Below, one piece after another: positions 42,664 to 51,474 of a stretch of DNA of 64,000 nucleotides. Origin of the DNA: Vibrio fortis. GTDB lineage: Bacteria > Pseudomonadota > Gammaproteobacteria > Enterobacterales > Vibrionaceae. Numbering within the stretch: the stretch's first letter is position 1; the number at the start of each line of letters is the position of its first letter. The position numbers and the translations under genes are program-made. The notes under the pieces are model-generated. The model was given only the letters and a program-made list of their open reading frames with translations. It made no database searches and had not been told where the DNA came from. The DNA lies in NCBI RefSeq assembly GCF_000695685.1, contig NZ_JFFR01000005.1:62001-126000 (forward strand), in the 5' to 3' direction.

Positions 42664-42732
42664 CGCTGAGCTTCGCCTCAAAATATGTTACATTCCGCAG
42701 CCTTATTTTTGAGTTGATAGATAGAGCAGTAA

Positions 42733-43572
42733 ATGAAAAAGCAGCGTGCCTTTCTAAAATGGGCTGGTGGTAAATATGGCCTAGTAGAAGATATCCAACG
42801 CCACTTGCCGCCTGCTCGTAAATTGGTGGAGCCATTTGTTGGTGCCGGTTCAGTGTTTCTGAACACGGATTATGACCAATACTTATTGGCTGACATCAAT
42901 CCTGATCTGATCAACCTATATAATCTCCTCAAGACCGATCCTGAGACCTATATTACGGAAGCAAAACGCTGGTTTTGCCCTGAAAACAACCGTAAAGAAG
43001 CGTACTTAGATATCCGTGCACAGTTCAACGATACGGATAACGTGATGTACCGTTCGTTGGCATTTTTATACATGAACCGTTTTGGTTTTAATGGCTTATG
43101 TCGTTATAACAAAAAAGGTGGCTTTAACGTGCCGTTCGGTTCTTATAAGAAGCCTTACTTCCCTGAAGCTGAGCTAGAGTTCTTTGCTGAGAAAGCTAAG
43201 AAAGCGACGTTTGTTTGCGAAGGTTATAGTGAAACCTTTAGCCGCGCTCGTAAAGGGTGTGTGGTGTATTGCGATCCTCCTTATGCACCGCTTTCTACTA
43301 CTGCTAATTTTACCTCTTACGCAGGTAATGGTTTTTCACTGGATGACCAAGCTGCACTCGCTGACATCGCTGAGAAAACAGCAATGGAGCGTGGCATTCC
43401 TGTGTTGATCTCTAACCACGACACCACTTTGACACGCCGCTTGTATCACGGTGCGGACCTTAACGTTGTGAAAGTGAAACGTACTATTAGTCGTAACGGA
43501 GCAGGGCGCAATAAAGTCGATGAGCTACTGGCGCTGTTCCATGCAGAGAAGAACCAACAAGCTGCAGAGTAG
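42733..43572 (+). CDS. dam: DNA adenine methylase Dam
   Basis: Methylates adenine in GATC; essential in V. cholerae and used in mismatch repair and origin control. It has the cofactor motif FLKWAGGK (about 5-12) and the catalytic DPPY at 181-184, the same numbering as E. coli. 279 residues. The ribosome site before the ATG is weak. It follows damX by 69 bp. Confidence 0.97.
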   Translation: MKKQRAFLKWAGGKYGLVEDIQRHLPPARKLVEPFVGAGSVFLNTDYDQYLLADINPDLINLYNLLKTDPETYITEAKRWFCPENNRKEAYLDIRAQFNDTDNVMYRSLAFLYMNRFGFNGLCRYNKKGGFNVPFGSYKKPYFPEAELEFFAEKAKKATFVCEGYSETFSRARKGCVVYCDPPYAPLSTTANFTSYAGNGFSLDDQAALADIAEKTAMERGIPVLISNHDTTLTRRLYHGADLNVVKVKRTISRNGAGRNKVDELLALFHAEKNQQAAE

Positions 43573-43782
43573 CGAAGGTTTACTGAGCCAATCAACCAAT
43601 TACATTGCTAGATCCGTTGACTTGGCACTTTGATAAACAATTCCCTTGAACTGCTAGGATCTCTTTCATCGGTTAGGTAGAATTGCGCACCAGATAGTCT
43701 TGGGTTTGAGCCTTGTATTTGTGTATGAGATGCCACCAAGGCGGTGATATTCGCATTTTTACTCACTCTTAAGAGGTCTGGT

Positions 43783-44457
43783 ATGAAAGATTTTCTAATC
43801 GCTCCATCTATTTTGTCTGCAGATTTTGCTCGTCTTGGTGAAGACGTAGAACGCGTACTTGCAGCGGGTGCTGACGTTGTGCACTTTGATGTGATGGATA
43901 ACCACTACGTACCAAACCTGACTTTTGGTGCGCCTATCTGTAAAGCGCTTCGTGATTACGGTATTACAGCGCCGATCGACGTTCACTTAATGGTTAAGCC
44001 AGTTGATAACATCGTGCCTGATTTTGCTAAAGCGGGTGCATCGATGATCACGTTCCACGTTGAAGCTTCTGAACACATTGACCGCACACTGCAGCTTATT
44101 AAAGAGCACGGCTGTAAAGCGGGTGTAGTACTAAACCCAGCAACGCCGCTTTCTTGCCTAGATTACATCATGGACAAGGTTGACTTGATTCTACTGATGT
44201 CGGTAAACCCAGGCTTTGGTGGCCAATCTTTCATTCCTCACACTTTAGATAAGTTGCGCGCTGTTCGTAAGATGATCGATGAATCAGGCCGTGACATTCG
44301 TCTTGAGATTGATGGTGGTGTAAAAGTGGATAACATTCGCGAAATTGCAGAAGCGGGCGCAGACATGTTTGTTGCGGGTTCTGCAATTTTCAACCAGCCA
44401 GATTACAAAGAAGTCATTGATGAGATGCGTGCAGAGCTTGCAAAAGTTAACGCATAA
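43783..44457 (+). CDS. rpe: Ribulose-phosphate 3-epimerase
   Basis: Interconverts ribulose 5-phosphate and xylulose 5-phosphate in the pentose phosphate pathway. The TIM barrel shows [13 protein letters not shown], the metal-binding [16 protein letters not shown] and [17 protein letters not shown] 43783 follows AAGAGGTCTGGT and gives 224 residues; an in-frame GTG at 43744 has no support. A terminator follows. Confidence 0.97.
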   Translation: MKDFLIAPSILSADFARLGEDVERVLAAGADVVHFDVMDNHYVPNLTFGAPICKALRDYGITAPIDVHLMVKPVDNIVPDFAKAGASMITFHVEASEHIDRTLQLIKEHGCKAGVVLNPATPLSCLDYIMDKVDLILLMSVNPGFGGQSFIPHTLDKLRAVRKMIDESGRDIRLEIDGGVKVDNIREIAEAGADMFVAGSAIFNQPDYKEVIDEMRAELAKVNA

Positions 44458-44500
44458 AAGTAGAACTAGGGTCTGTTGACCTAAACTAAAGAATTTAGAT

Positions 44501-44526
44501 AAAGGGGCTGATTGGCCCCTTTTTTA
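44501..44526 (+). terminator. Terminator after rpe
   Basis: GGGGC / GCCCC stem with AAA before and TTTTTT after. It partly separates rpe from gph. Confidence 0.88.
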
Positions 44527-44575
44527 CGTCTTATTGCTCAACTCATAAGGCGAATACAAAATATAGGAAAGTAAG

Positions 44576-45262
44576 ATGTCATTAAGCTCAATAAAACTGA
44601 TTGCCTTTGATTTGGATGGAACCTTGTTGGACAGCGTGCCAGATCTTGCTGTTGCAGCGGACCAAGCTTGTCAGGCGATGGGATTTTCTGCGGTAAGCGA
44701 AGAGGAAGTGCGTGATTATGTAGGTAACGGCGCAGATGTTCTTATCGGACGCTCCCTGAGTCGCAGTCTCACGGTCGACCCTCAGCTTGAGCCTGAGTTA
44801 CTAAAGAAAGCTCGTGTGATGTTTGATGACTTCTATGAGCAAGGTGGTCATAAGCTAAGCCACTTGTATCCATCAGTAAAAGAGACATTGGCTGAGCTTC
44901 ATAAAGCAGGCTTTACTATGGCATTGGTAACGAATAAGCCATCGAAGTTTGTTCCTGATGTTCTAGCGCAGCACGGTATCGATAAGTACTTTGTAGATGT
45001 ACTGGGTGGTGACTCGTTCCCTGAAAAGAAACCCAACCCAGTCGCTTTGAACTGGCTGTTAGAGAAGCACAATGTAAAGGCCGACGAAATGCTGATGGTC
45101 GGTGACTCAAGCAATGACATTAAAGCGGCGAAGAATGCGGGTTGTCACTCGTTTGGTCTGACTTACGGTTACAACCATGGTGAGCCAATTTCAGCATCAA
45201 AACCTGACTACGTGGCAGATAGCGTTGCTCAATTACTAGATGTCGTTCTCGTTTCAGCATAA
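44576..45262 (+). CDS. gph: Phosphoglycolate phosphatase
   Basis: HAD-superfamily enzyme clearing 2-phosphoglycolate produced in repair of DNA 3' ends. Motif I FDLDGTLLDS has nucleophile Asp12 and general acid Asp14; motif II is VTNKP, and motif IV is MVGDSSNDIKAAKNAG. 228 residues. AGGAAAGTAAG precedes the ATG. Confidence 0.95.
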   Translation: MSLSSIKLIAFDLDGTLLDSVPDLAVAADQACQAMGFSAVSEEEVRDYVGNGADVLIGRSLSRSLTVDPQLEPELLKKARVMFDDFYEQGGHKLSHLYPSVKETLAELHKAGFTMALVTNKPSKFVPDVLAQHGIDKYFVDVLGGDSFPEKKPNPVALNWLLEKHNVKADEMLMVGDSSNDIKAAKNAGCHSFGLTYGYNHGEPISASKPDYVADSVAQLLDVVLVSA

Positions 45263-45320
45263 TGCGGACAAAAGTTAGCTAACCTACTAGCAAAATACTT
45301 GTCAATGAGTACACTGGATG

Positions 45321-45349
45321 AGCCGTACAGAAAGAGCTGTGCGGCTTTT
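45321..45349 (+). terminator. Terminator of gph
   Basis: AGCCGTACAG / CTGTGCGGCT ten-base arms (one G-U pair), loop AAAGAG, then TTTC. Confidence 0.82.
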
Positions 45350-45436
45350 CTATATTTAAGTTAAGAAGCTAGTCTGTAAGACGCAACGTTAAACGAGTTG
45401 AGTTCAAACTAGCGAACAAGCAAAGGAATTAAAACC

Positions 45437-46453
45437 ATGAGCAAGCCCATCGTATTGAGTGGTGTTCAACCATCAGGTGAACTAAGTATCGGTAACTACT
45501 TGGGTGCTCTACGTCAATGGCAACAGATGCAAGATGACTACGATTGCCAATACTGTGTTGTAGACCTTCACGCGGTTACGGTTCGTCAAGATCCTAAAGC
45601 TCTGCATGAAGCGACTCTAGACGCACTAGCTATCTGTCTTGCTGTCGGTGTTGATCCAAAGAAGAGCACGCTATTTGTTCAGTCTCACGTACCAGAGCAT
45701 GCTCAACTTGGTTGGCTTCTTAACTGTTACACGCAGATGGGTGAACTGAGCCGTATGACTCAATTCAAAGACAAGTCTGCGCGTCACTCGAACGACGTAA
45801 ACGTAGGTCTGTTTGATTACCCAGTATTGATGGCTGCAGATATTCTGCTTTACGGTGCTCACCAAGTACCAGTAGGTAGCGACCAGAAGCAGCACCTGGA
45901 GCTAGCGCGTGATATCGCGACTCGCTTCAATAACATCTACTCTCCTGAACAGCCAATCTTCGAAGTGCCAGAACCGTACATTCCAACCGTGAATGCACGT
46001 GTAATGAGCCTACAAGATGCCACGAAGAAGATGTCTAAGTCGGACGACAACCGTAAGAACGTGATTACGCTTCTGGAAGAGCCTAAGTCGATCATCAAGA
46101 AGATCAACAAAGCGCAAACCGATGCGGAGATGCCGCCACGCATTGCTCATGATTGGGAAAACAAAGCGGGTATCTCGAATCTGATGGGTCTGTACTCTGC
46201 AGCAACGGGTAAAACGTTTGAAGAGATTGAAGCGCAATACCAAGGCGTAGAGATGTACGGTCCATTTAAGAAAGACGTTGGCGCAGCAATCGTTGAGATG
46301 CTAGAGCCAATCCAAGCTGAATACCGCCGCATTCGTGAAGATCGTGCCTACATGGACGCAGTAATGAAAGCGGGCGCAGAAAAAGCTTCAGAACGCGCAG
46401 CAGTTACCCTGAAGAAAGCTTACGAAGCCGTAGGTTTTGTAACTCGCCCATAG
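45437..46453 (+). CDS. trpS: Tryptophanyl-tRNA synthetase
   Basis: Class I aminoacyl-tRNA synthetase. The HIGH-type motif is within [14 protein letters not shown] (about 11-24), and KMSKS is in [12 protein letters not shown] (about 194-205). 338 residues, close to the 334 of E. coli. AAAGGAATTAAAACC precedes the ATG. It marks the left border of the accessory nuclease locus. Confidence 0.97.
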   Translation: MSKPIVLSGVQPSGELSIGNYLGALRQWQQMQDDYDCQYCVVDLHAVTVRQDPKALHEATLDALAICLAVGVDPKKSTLFVQSHVPEHAQLGWLLNCYTQMGELSRMTQFKDKSARHSNDVNVGLFDYPVLMAADILLYGAHQVPVGSDQKQHLELARDIATRFNNIYSPEQPIFEVPEPYIPTVNARVMSLQDATKKMSKSDDNRKNVITLLEEPKSIIKKINKAQTDAEMPPRIAHDWENKAGISNLMGLYSAATGKTFEEIEAQYQGVEMYGPFKKDVGAAIVEMLEPIQAEYRRIREDRAYMDAVMKAGAEKASERAAVTLKKAYEAVGFVTRP

Positions 46454-47041
46454 TTTTCAACCGCTAAATTCATTGCTAAAGCCTCTGTCTAGTACAGAGG
46501 CTTTTTTGTTTCTACTGATTTAGATTTATAAAACCCTTATATTCACCACCTAAATATATTACGGCGATAATTAATAGATATATTTGTAAGCGCGCGTAAT
46601 CAAAATCACCTTAATTGTTATATTGTACCAATTTTCTAAACTATAAAATCAGGCCTTATTAATAATTCACTTAACACCAACTTAATTAACTTTCTGAGAT
46701 GTAGAGCAATATTTTGTAAATTTAGATGAAATGCTCTATTGCACATTACCCATTCTGTTGAATTTATAATCAACGCCGTAATATCAGCGACATAAATGTG
46801 AAATAAACCTCATTTATGGTGTTTATCGCTTTATCTAATTGCATAAAAGTAAGAGATTACACAGGTTTAATATAACTAGGTAAGCTTGGCTACATTCAGA
46901 ATCACCCTTGTGAATCTGTGCTTTTTCACGCGTAAATTTCAATCGAAACCATATTTATAAAATAAATGGTTGGAATTTCTGCGCGCTAATTGGCTTTGGA
47001 ACGATATTCCATTACGAGTGTTGAATTTAAGGAAATAAGTG
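46454..47041. other. 588-bp AT-rich spacer before the porin-nuclease cluster
   Basis: After the trpS terminator there are about 530 bp without a gene. The DNA is very AT-rich and includes an inverted pair TAGAGCA (46702-46708) / TGCTCTA (46732-46738), and an AACCAT / ATGGTT pair near 46947-46971. I found no Pho box (CTGTCAT-type), no full CRP site and no ORF with a ribosome site. It must hold the cluster promoter and could be a silenced (H-NS type) region. Confidence 0.4.
46481..46507 (+). terminator. Terminator of trpS
   Basis: GCCTCTGT / ACAGAGGC arms with a CTAGT loop and TTTTTT. Confidence 0.92.
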
Positions 47042-48142
47042 ATGTTAAAAAGAAATGCAGTGGCGCTAGCTATTTCTTCTTTGTTTATGGCATCGGCTGT
47101 AAATGCCGTAACTATTTATGAAGATGAGAATGGTGACTTCGTAAAACTCTATGGCGAGGTCGGCGTTGGTGGTCATATTGGCGCTAACTATGAATACGGT
47201 GAGTTTTACGCAGACCAAACTTTCATTGATGACTCATTCGCAACCATGGGTGTGAAAGGTAAACAAGACAAGATGCACTATCGCTTAGAGCTGGACTATG
47301 AGCGTGAGAACTGGGAATACGGTTCAGGTGATATGGTTCTGGCGATCGATAAGGTCTTTATTGGATATGACCTGTACAAGAGCAAGAATCAAGAACACTA
47401 CGTAGAGGTAGGTCTAACCGATACTGCATTTGATGATTACGACAAGTGGGGTGACTTCACTTTTGATACCACTGTTGAAACGGGTGAAGCTGGCGACCAA
47501 GACATGACCGCAAAGTATGAAGGTAAATACTTTGGCGCAATCAAAGTTGGCGCTTCGTACACCAACCGCGCTGAATCATCTTCTGGCTCTGAGCTTGGTG
47601 AAATCGTGAATGGTTACATTGGTTACTTTGGCGATCGCTTCTCTGTCGTAGCTGGTGCGGAAGGTCGCGGTGGCTCTGACGGTAAATCGAAATATGGCGA
47701 GCAGCGTCTACTAGGTGCTGGCGCGCGCCTTGCTGTGACGGAAACTTTCCACCTTGGCGTTAATGCGTTCTTCGAAGAAGAAGATATTGCACAGTCAAGA
47801 ACACTGGTTTCAGTTGATCCTGTTACTGGTGAGAAAACTTACGTGAACAATGATTTTCAAACTCTGGAGAACAAAGGTTACCTGGCTTCAGCGAAGTACC
47901 AGTTTACTGATAATTGGGAGTTCACTGCTTCATACAACTACGAAGAGTATGAGCAATGGGCGATTGACAATCGCAATGAGCAAGCAGCAAGTGGTAACGA
48001 CAAGCACAGCTGGGGTGATGAGCGCGTATGGGGCACATTGGGTGTCAACTACCGTCCAACACGTTCTAGTGTGATTGCACTTGAGTGGAACACTGGTGAA
48101 GCAGCTCAAGATGCTTACGCTTACGCTCGTGTGTACTTCTAA
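47042..48142 (+). CDS. Gram-negative porin-like outer membrane protein
   Basis: Predicted 16-strand-type beta-barrel. The 366-residue precursor has a signal peptide (1-22, ending SAVNA) and then KLYGEVGVGGHIGANYEYG, typical of Gram-negative porins. Alternating aromatic strands continue to the C-terminal Phe of YARVYF, the insertion signal. ATG 47042 with AAGGA upstream is preferred to the GTG one codon before. It begins 21 bp before the first nuclease, so it probably serves in uptake of nuclease products, by inference. Confidence 0.82.
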   Translation: MLKRNAVALAISSLFMASAVNAVTIYEDENGDFVKLYGEVGVGGHIGANYEYGEFYADQTFIDDSFATMGVKGKQDKMHYRLELDYERENWEYGSGDMVLAIDKVFIGYDLYKSKNQEHYVEVGLTDTAFDDYDKWGDFTFDTTVETGEAGDQDMTAKYEGKYFGAIKVGASYTNRAESSSGSELGEIVNGYIGYFGDRFSVVAGAEGRGGSDGKSKYGEQRLLGAGARLAVTETFHLGVNAFFEEEDIAQSRTLVSVDPVTGEKTYVNNDFQTLENKGYLASAKYQFTDNWEFTASYNYEEYEQWAIDNRNEQAASGNDKHSWGDERVWGTLGVNYRPTRSSVIALEWNTGEAAQDAYAYARVYF

Positions 48143-48163
48143 TTAAATCAGAGAGATATCGAA

Positions 48164-51100
48164 ATGAATAAAAAAATGACTCTACTTGCTGGTGCGATTA
48201 GTAGTGTGCTTAGCGGCGCGGCACTGGCGGACATCAATAATATTCTGATTACAGAGTATGTAGAATCAAGCGTTGATAAGTACGCAATCAACAGTGCAGT
48301 CGAGATCACCAATACAGGTACTACACCGTTCACCTTTACCGATCATGCACTGTATTACAGCAGCTACAAAAACAAAGTTTTAAAGCCGGATGATGCAACC
48401 CCTGTACTGAAAGATGTCACTATTGCTGCTGGAGAAAGCATCGTAGTCGTTGGTGATAATGCCACTGTTGATCTGAAAAACGCAGTTGCAGCAAATGGTG
48501 CGACGATCGTTTACTCGGGCAGCTACGGCGGCATTGGCCATGATGCTCTGAACTTTAATGGTGATGATCCAGTTTGGATTGGTGCGGATAGCAACCCAGA
48601 TACCATCCACGACATTATTGGTGTCAGCGGTTCAACATGGGGTAGAGAAGTTACTCTACGCCGTACAAAAGACGCGACAACTCCAGACAGCTCTTATGTA
48701 GAACTACACTGGGCTAATGTAGGCACAGATGTTTACGACGATCTTGGAAAACTAACGCTAGAAGAGCCACCAACACCTCCGCCGCCACCGGTTGAAGTGA
48801 CTATTGCTGAAGTTCAAGGTACAGGTAAGTTTTCTCCATTAGTAGAAGCGGAATTCGGTACGTCGCTAAAAGAAGACAAATTCTATGAGACAGAAGCATC
48901 GTACAAGCTAACTGCTTATGTGGGTTATGTACTGCCGAGTGCTGCTAGCGGTCTTTCTAAAGGCTTCTTCCTATACGATCACGATGGTAACCCACTGACT
49001 TCAGATGGTCTGTTTGTATATTCAAGCACTCAACCAGCGGTGGGCACAGAAATCACTGTTGTTGGTACTGTTCGCGAATACTTCGGTCAGACACAGTTTA
49101 ATATGTCAGGTAACTGGGTAGAAACTGGCAATACTGTTACTCCTCCAGGGCCAGTTGAACTAAAACGCTTACCGGAAGACGGTGCTTCTTTTGCGAATAC
49201 ACTTGAGCGTCATGAAGGTATGTTCGTTAAGCTTGTTGAAGACATGGACGATACTAAGACGGGCAACCAAGATATGCGCGTAACTCGTGCATTTGCCTTC
49301 GACTTCGAGCTTTACCACAAAGGTCAGTTCCGTAATAACTTAGCTCTAGCTTATGAAGAGCCTAACTTTCACCCGAACCAAGAATACGTAGCAGGCAGCT
49401 TCGAGTCGATCGCTAAGATTGAACAAAACCGTGATGCGACTCTATTCCTTGACAGTGAAAAAGCACCAAGTAACGGCAAAATCCCGTACTACGCAGACTT
49501 TAGCTACGACAACCCAATTCGTATCAATGATGGTATTAAGAACGTAGAAGGTGTTATCGCCTATACCTACGATGAATACCGTCTAGTCGTGAAAGATCCT
49601 GCTGCTGGTGGCTATCAGATGACAAGTGCTGATATTACGCCAAATACGCCACGACCAGTTTCAAGCAATGGTGAGTATGACATCGTTAATGAAGATTACG
49701 ATGCAGGCTTTACCGTGAAAGTGGCAACACAAAACGTATTGAACCTGTTCAACTCACCTTACGGTGGTAGTGCAAACCAGCATGGTGACAACCGTGGTGC
49801 AGAATCGGAAGAAGAGTACGAGCTACAGAAAGCGAAAATCGTTGAAGCTATCTATGGTCTAGACGCCGATATTCTTGGCTTGATGGAAATCGAGAACAAC
49901 GGTTTTGGTGATTTTGGTGCAATCAAGACGCTTCTTGCTTCTGTTAACGCAAAATACAATGAAGAAGATTACGCTAAGCGCGGTGACCAAGACTCAATCC
50001 ACAATCGCTACGTTTTTGTTGGCTTCGATAGCAATGGCGACACCATCCTAGATGAAAACGACACGATTGGTACCGATGCAATTACATCAGGTGTAATTTA
50101 CCGCCCATCGAAAGTCTCTCTTACATCAGGTCGTATTATTCAAATGCCTGAGCAGCATGCTCCGCTAGTTGAGTACCCGGAAGGTGGTGCGATTATTGAC
50201 GGCGATGGTGCTGTTCGTGAAAGTGGTGACAACTACCAACGTAATACCGTTGCAGCGACATTCAATGTTCTTAATACAGGTAAGAGTTTAACTGTTGCAA
50301 TTAACCACTTGAAATCGAAAGGCTCAACTTGTCATGAAGATTGGGTTGGCTGGGAGACTTGGGCTGATTTTGATCCAGTGAACGATGACGTTCGCAACGA
50401 TGACTACCAAGGTTCTTGTGAAAACTTCCGTGTATCAGCTGCATACCAGCTAGGTACAGAAATGGCGAAAATTGGTGGCGACCAAGTTGTATTGGGTGAC
50501 ATGAACTCATACACCTACGAAGACCCAATGCTTGTTCTTACAGATAACCCAACGGGTAAAGATATTTACGCATCAAGCTACACGTTTGTTGGCGATGAAG
50601 TGTTTGAAAAGAATGGTCAAAAGATCACGACAACATTTGGTTACCTAAATGCAGTTGATTTGAAAACACCTGCTGGCAAAACAGCTTGGAGTTACTCATA
50701 CAACAACGAGATCGGTTCTCTGGACCACCTTCTAATTACACCTTCACTGAAAGAGCGTTTGGTTGATGCTGCTGACTGGCATATCAATGCTGCTGAATCT
50801 TCATTGAATGATTACAGCAACTATAAGAAAGCATCTGATGAGGTTTCTAACCCATTCGGTAGAGAAACACCAATCCGTTCTTCTGACCACGATCCAGCAA
50901 TGGTATCGCTAGGCTACAAGTACGGCGAAGCGGGTGAGTCGAATGTGAACATTGCTGTGAAGAGTGGCCGTGCTGACATCGCATTCCCAGTATCCGCTGA
51001 TGCGAGATCTGGTGATGTTGCTGAAATCTCTATCTCTCCACAACCACAAAATGTCTCTTTACCGAAAGTGACGTTGAATCAAGACGGTGCACAAACAGTA

Positions 51101-51361
51101 ATGTTTGACGTGGTTGGTCTGGATACGGGTACTTACACGATTTCCATGAAGCTGATGGGAGACCGTGTCGCTGCACAAAATGCTGGGGCATCTTCGTCTC
51201 AAGTTATTGAGTCGATGACAATGGCAACCAACATTAGCAAGCAAGATTCAAGCAATGTGTCGCCAGTGACACCTGAATACGATGGTTCAGGTGGTAGCTT
51301 TGGCTTCGGTGCTCTGTTGTCACTGATTGGCCTTGGTTTCCTACGCCGCCGTCGTCAGTAA
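48164..51361 (+). CDS. Large extracellular nuclease, ExeM/Xds type, GlyGly-CTERM
   Basis: Secreted endonuclease/exonuclease/phosphatase-fold enzyme of 1065 residues. Order: signal peptide (1-22, ALA|D), lamin-tail-like domain (about 23-205), Pro-rich hinge, OB-fold-like region (about 213-320), nuclease domain (about 515-925), beta domain (to about 1020), and tail GGSFGFGALLSLIGLGFLRRR (from 1043). Catalytic set: Glu575, His715, Asp779 and Asn781 (GDMN), Asp854-His855, Asp908-His909. One Cys pair sits in TCHEDW / GSCENF. The tail is a rhombosortase-type sorting signal. V. cholerae xds lies at the same place, from memory. Confidence 0.88.
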   Translation: MNKKMTLLAGAISSVLSGAALADINNILITEYVESSVDKYAINSAVEITNTGTTPFTFTDHALYYSSYKNKVLKPDDATPVLKDVTIAAGESIVVVGDNATVDLKNAVAANGATIVYSGSYGGIGHDALNFNGDDPVWIGADSNPDTIHDIIGVSGSTWGREVTLRRTKDATTPDSSYVELHWANVGTDVYDDLGKLTLEEPPTPPPPPVEVTIAEVQGTGKFSPLVEAEFGTSLKEDKFYETEASYKLTAYVGYVLPSAASGLSKGFFLYDHDGNPLTSDGLFVYSSTQPAVGTEITVVGTVREYFGQTQFNMSGNWVETGNTVTPPGPVELKRLPEDGASFANTLERHEGMFVKLVEDMDDTKTGNQDMRVTRAFAFDFELYHKGQFRNNLALAYEEPNFHPNQEYVAGSFESIAKIEQNRDATLFLDSEKAPSNGKIPYYADFSYDNPIRINDGIKNVEGVIAYTYDEYRLVVKDPAAGGYQMTSADITPNTPRPVSSNGEYDIVNEDYDAGFTVKVATQNVLNLFNSPYGGSANQHGDNRGAESEEEYELQKAKIVEAIYGLDADILGLMEIENNGFGDFGAIKTLLASVNAKYNEEDYAKRGDQDSIHNRYVFVGFDSNGDTILDENDTIGTDAITSGVIYRPSKVSLTSGRIIQMPEQHAPLVEYPEGGAIIDGDGAVRESGDNYQRNTVAATFNVLNTGKSLTVAINHLKSKGSTCHEDWVGWETWADFDPVNDDVRNDDYQGSCENFRVSAAYQLGTEMAKIGGDQVVLGDMNSYTYEDPMLVLTDNPTGKDIYASSYTFVGDEVFEKNGQKITTTFGYLNAVDLKTPAGKTAWSYSYNNEIGSLDHLLITPSLKERLVDAADWHINAAESSLNDYSNYKKASDEVSNPFGRETPIRSSDHDPAMVSLGYKYGEAGESNVNIAVKSGRADIAFPVSADARSGDVAEISISPQPQNVSLPKVTLNQDGAQTVMFDVVGLDTGTYTISMKLMGDRVAAQNAGASSSQVIESMTMATNISKQDSSNVSPVTPEYDGSGGSFGFGALLSLIGLGFLRRRRQ

Positions 51362-51367
51362 TTGATA

Positions 51368-51400
51368 AAAGGGTTAGTAATTTTTACTAACCCTTTCTTT
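51368..51400 (+). terminator. Terminator-like hairpin between the two large nuclease genes
   Basis: AAAGGGTTAGTAA / TTACTAACCCTTT thirteen-base arms around TTT, then CTTTTG. It should reduce readthrough into the second gene. Confidence 0.8.
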
Positions 51401-51474
51401 TGAGTAAAGCCGAGGAAACACAACGTTACCTTGGCTGATATGGATATAAATCTGTTTACCTTTGAGGTTCAAAC

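Noticed and set aside
46454..47041. Pho box for the nuclease cluster
   Set aside because: Expected from PhoB control of xds in V. cholerae, but no tandem CTGTCAT-like heptamers were seen.
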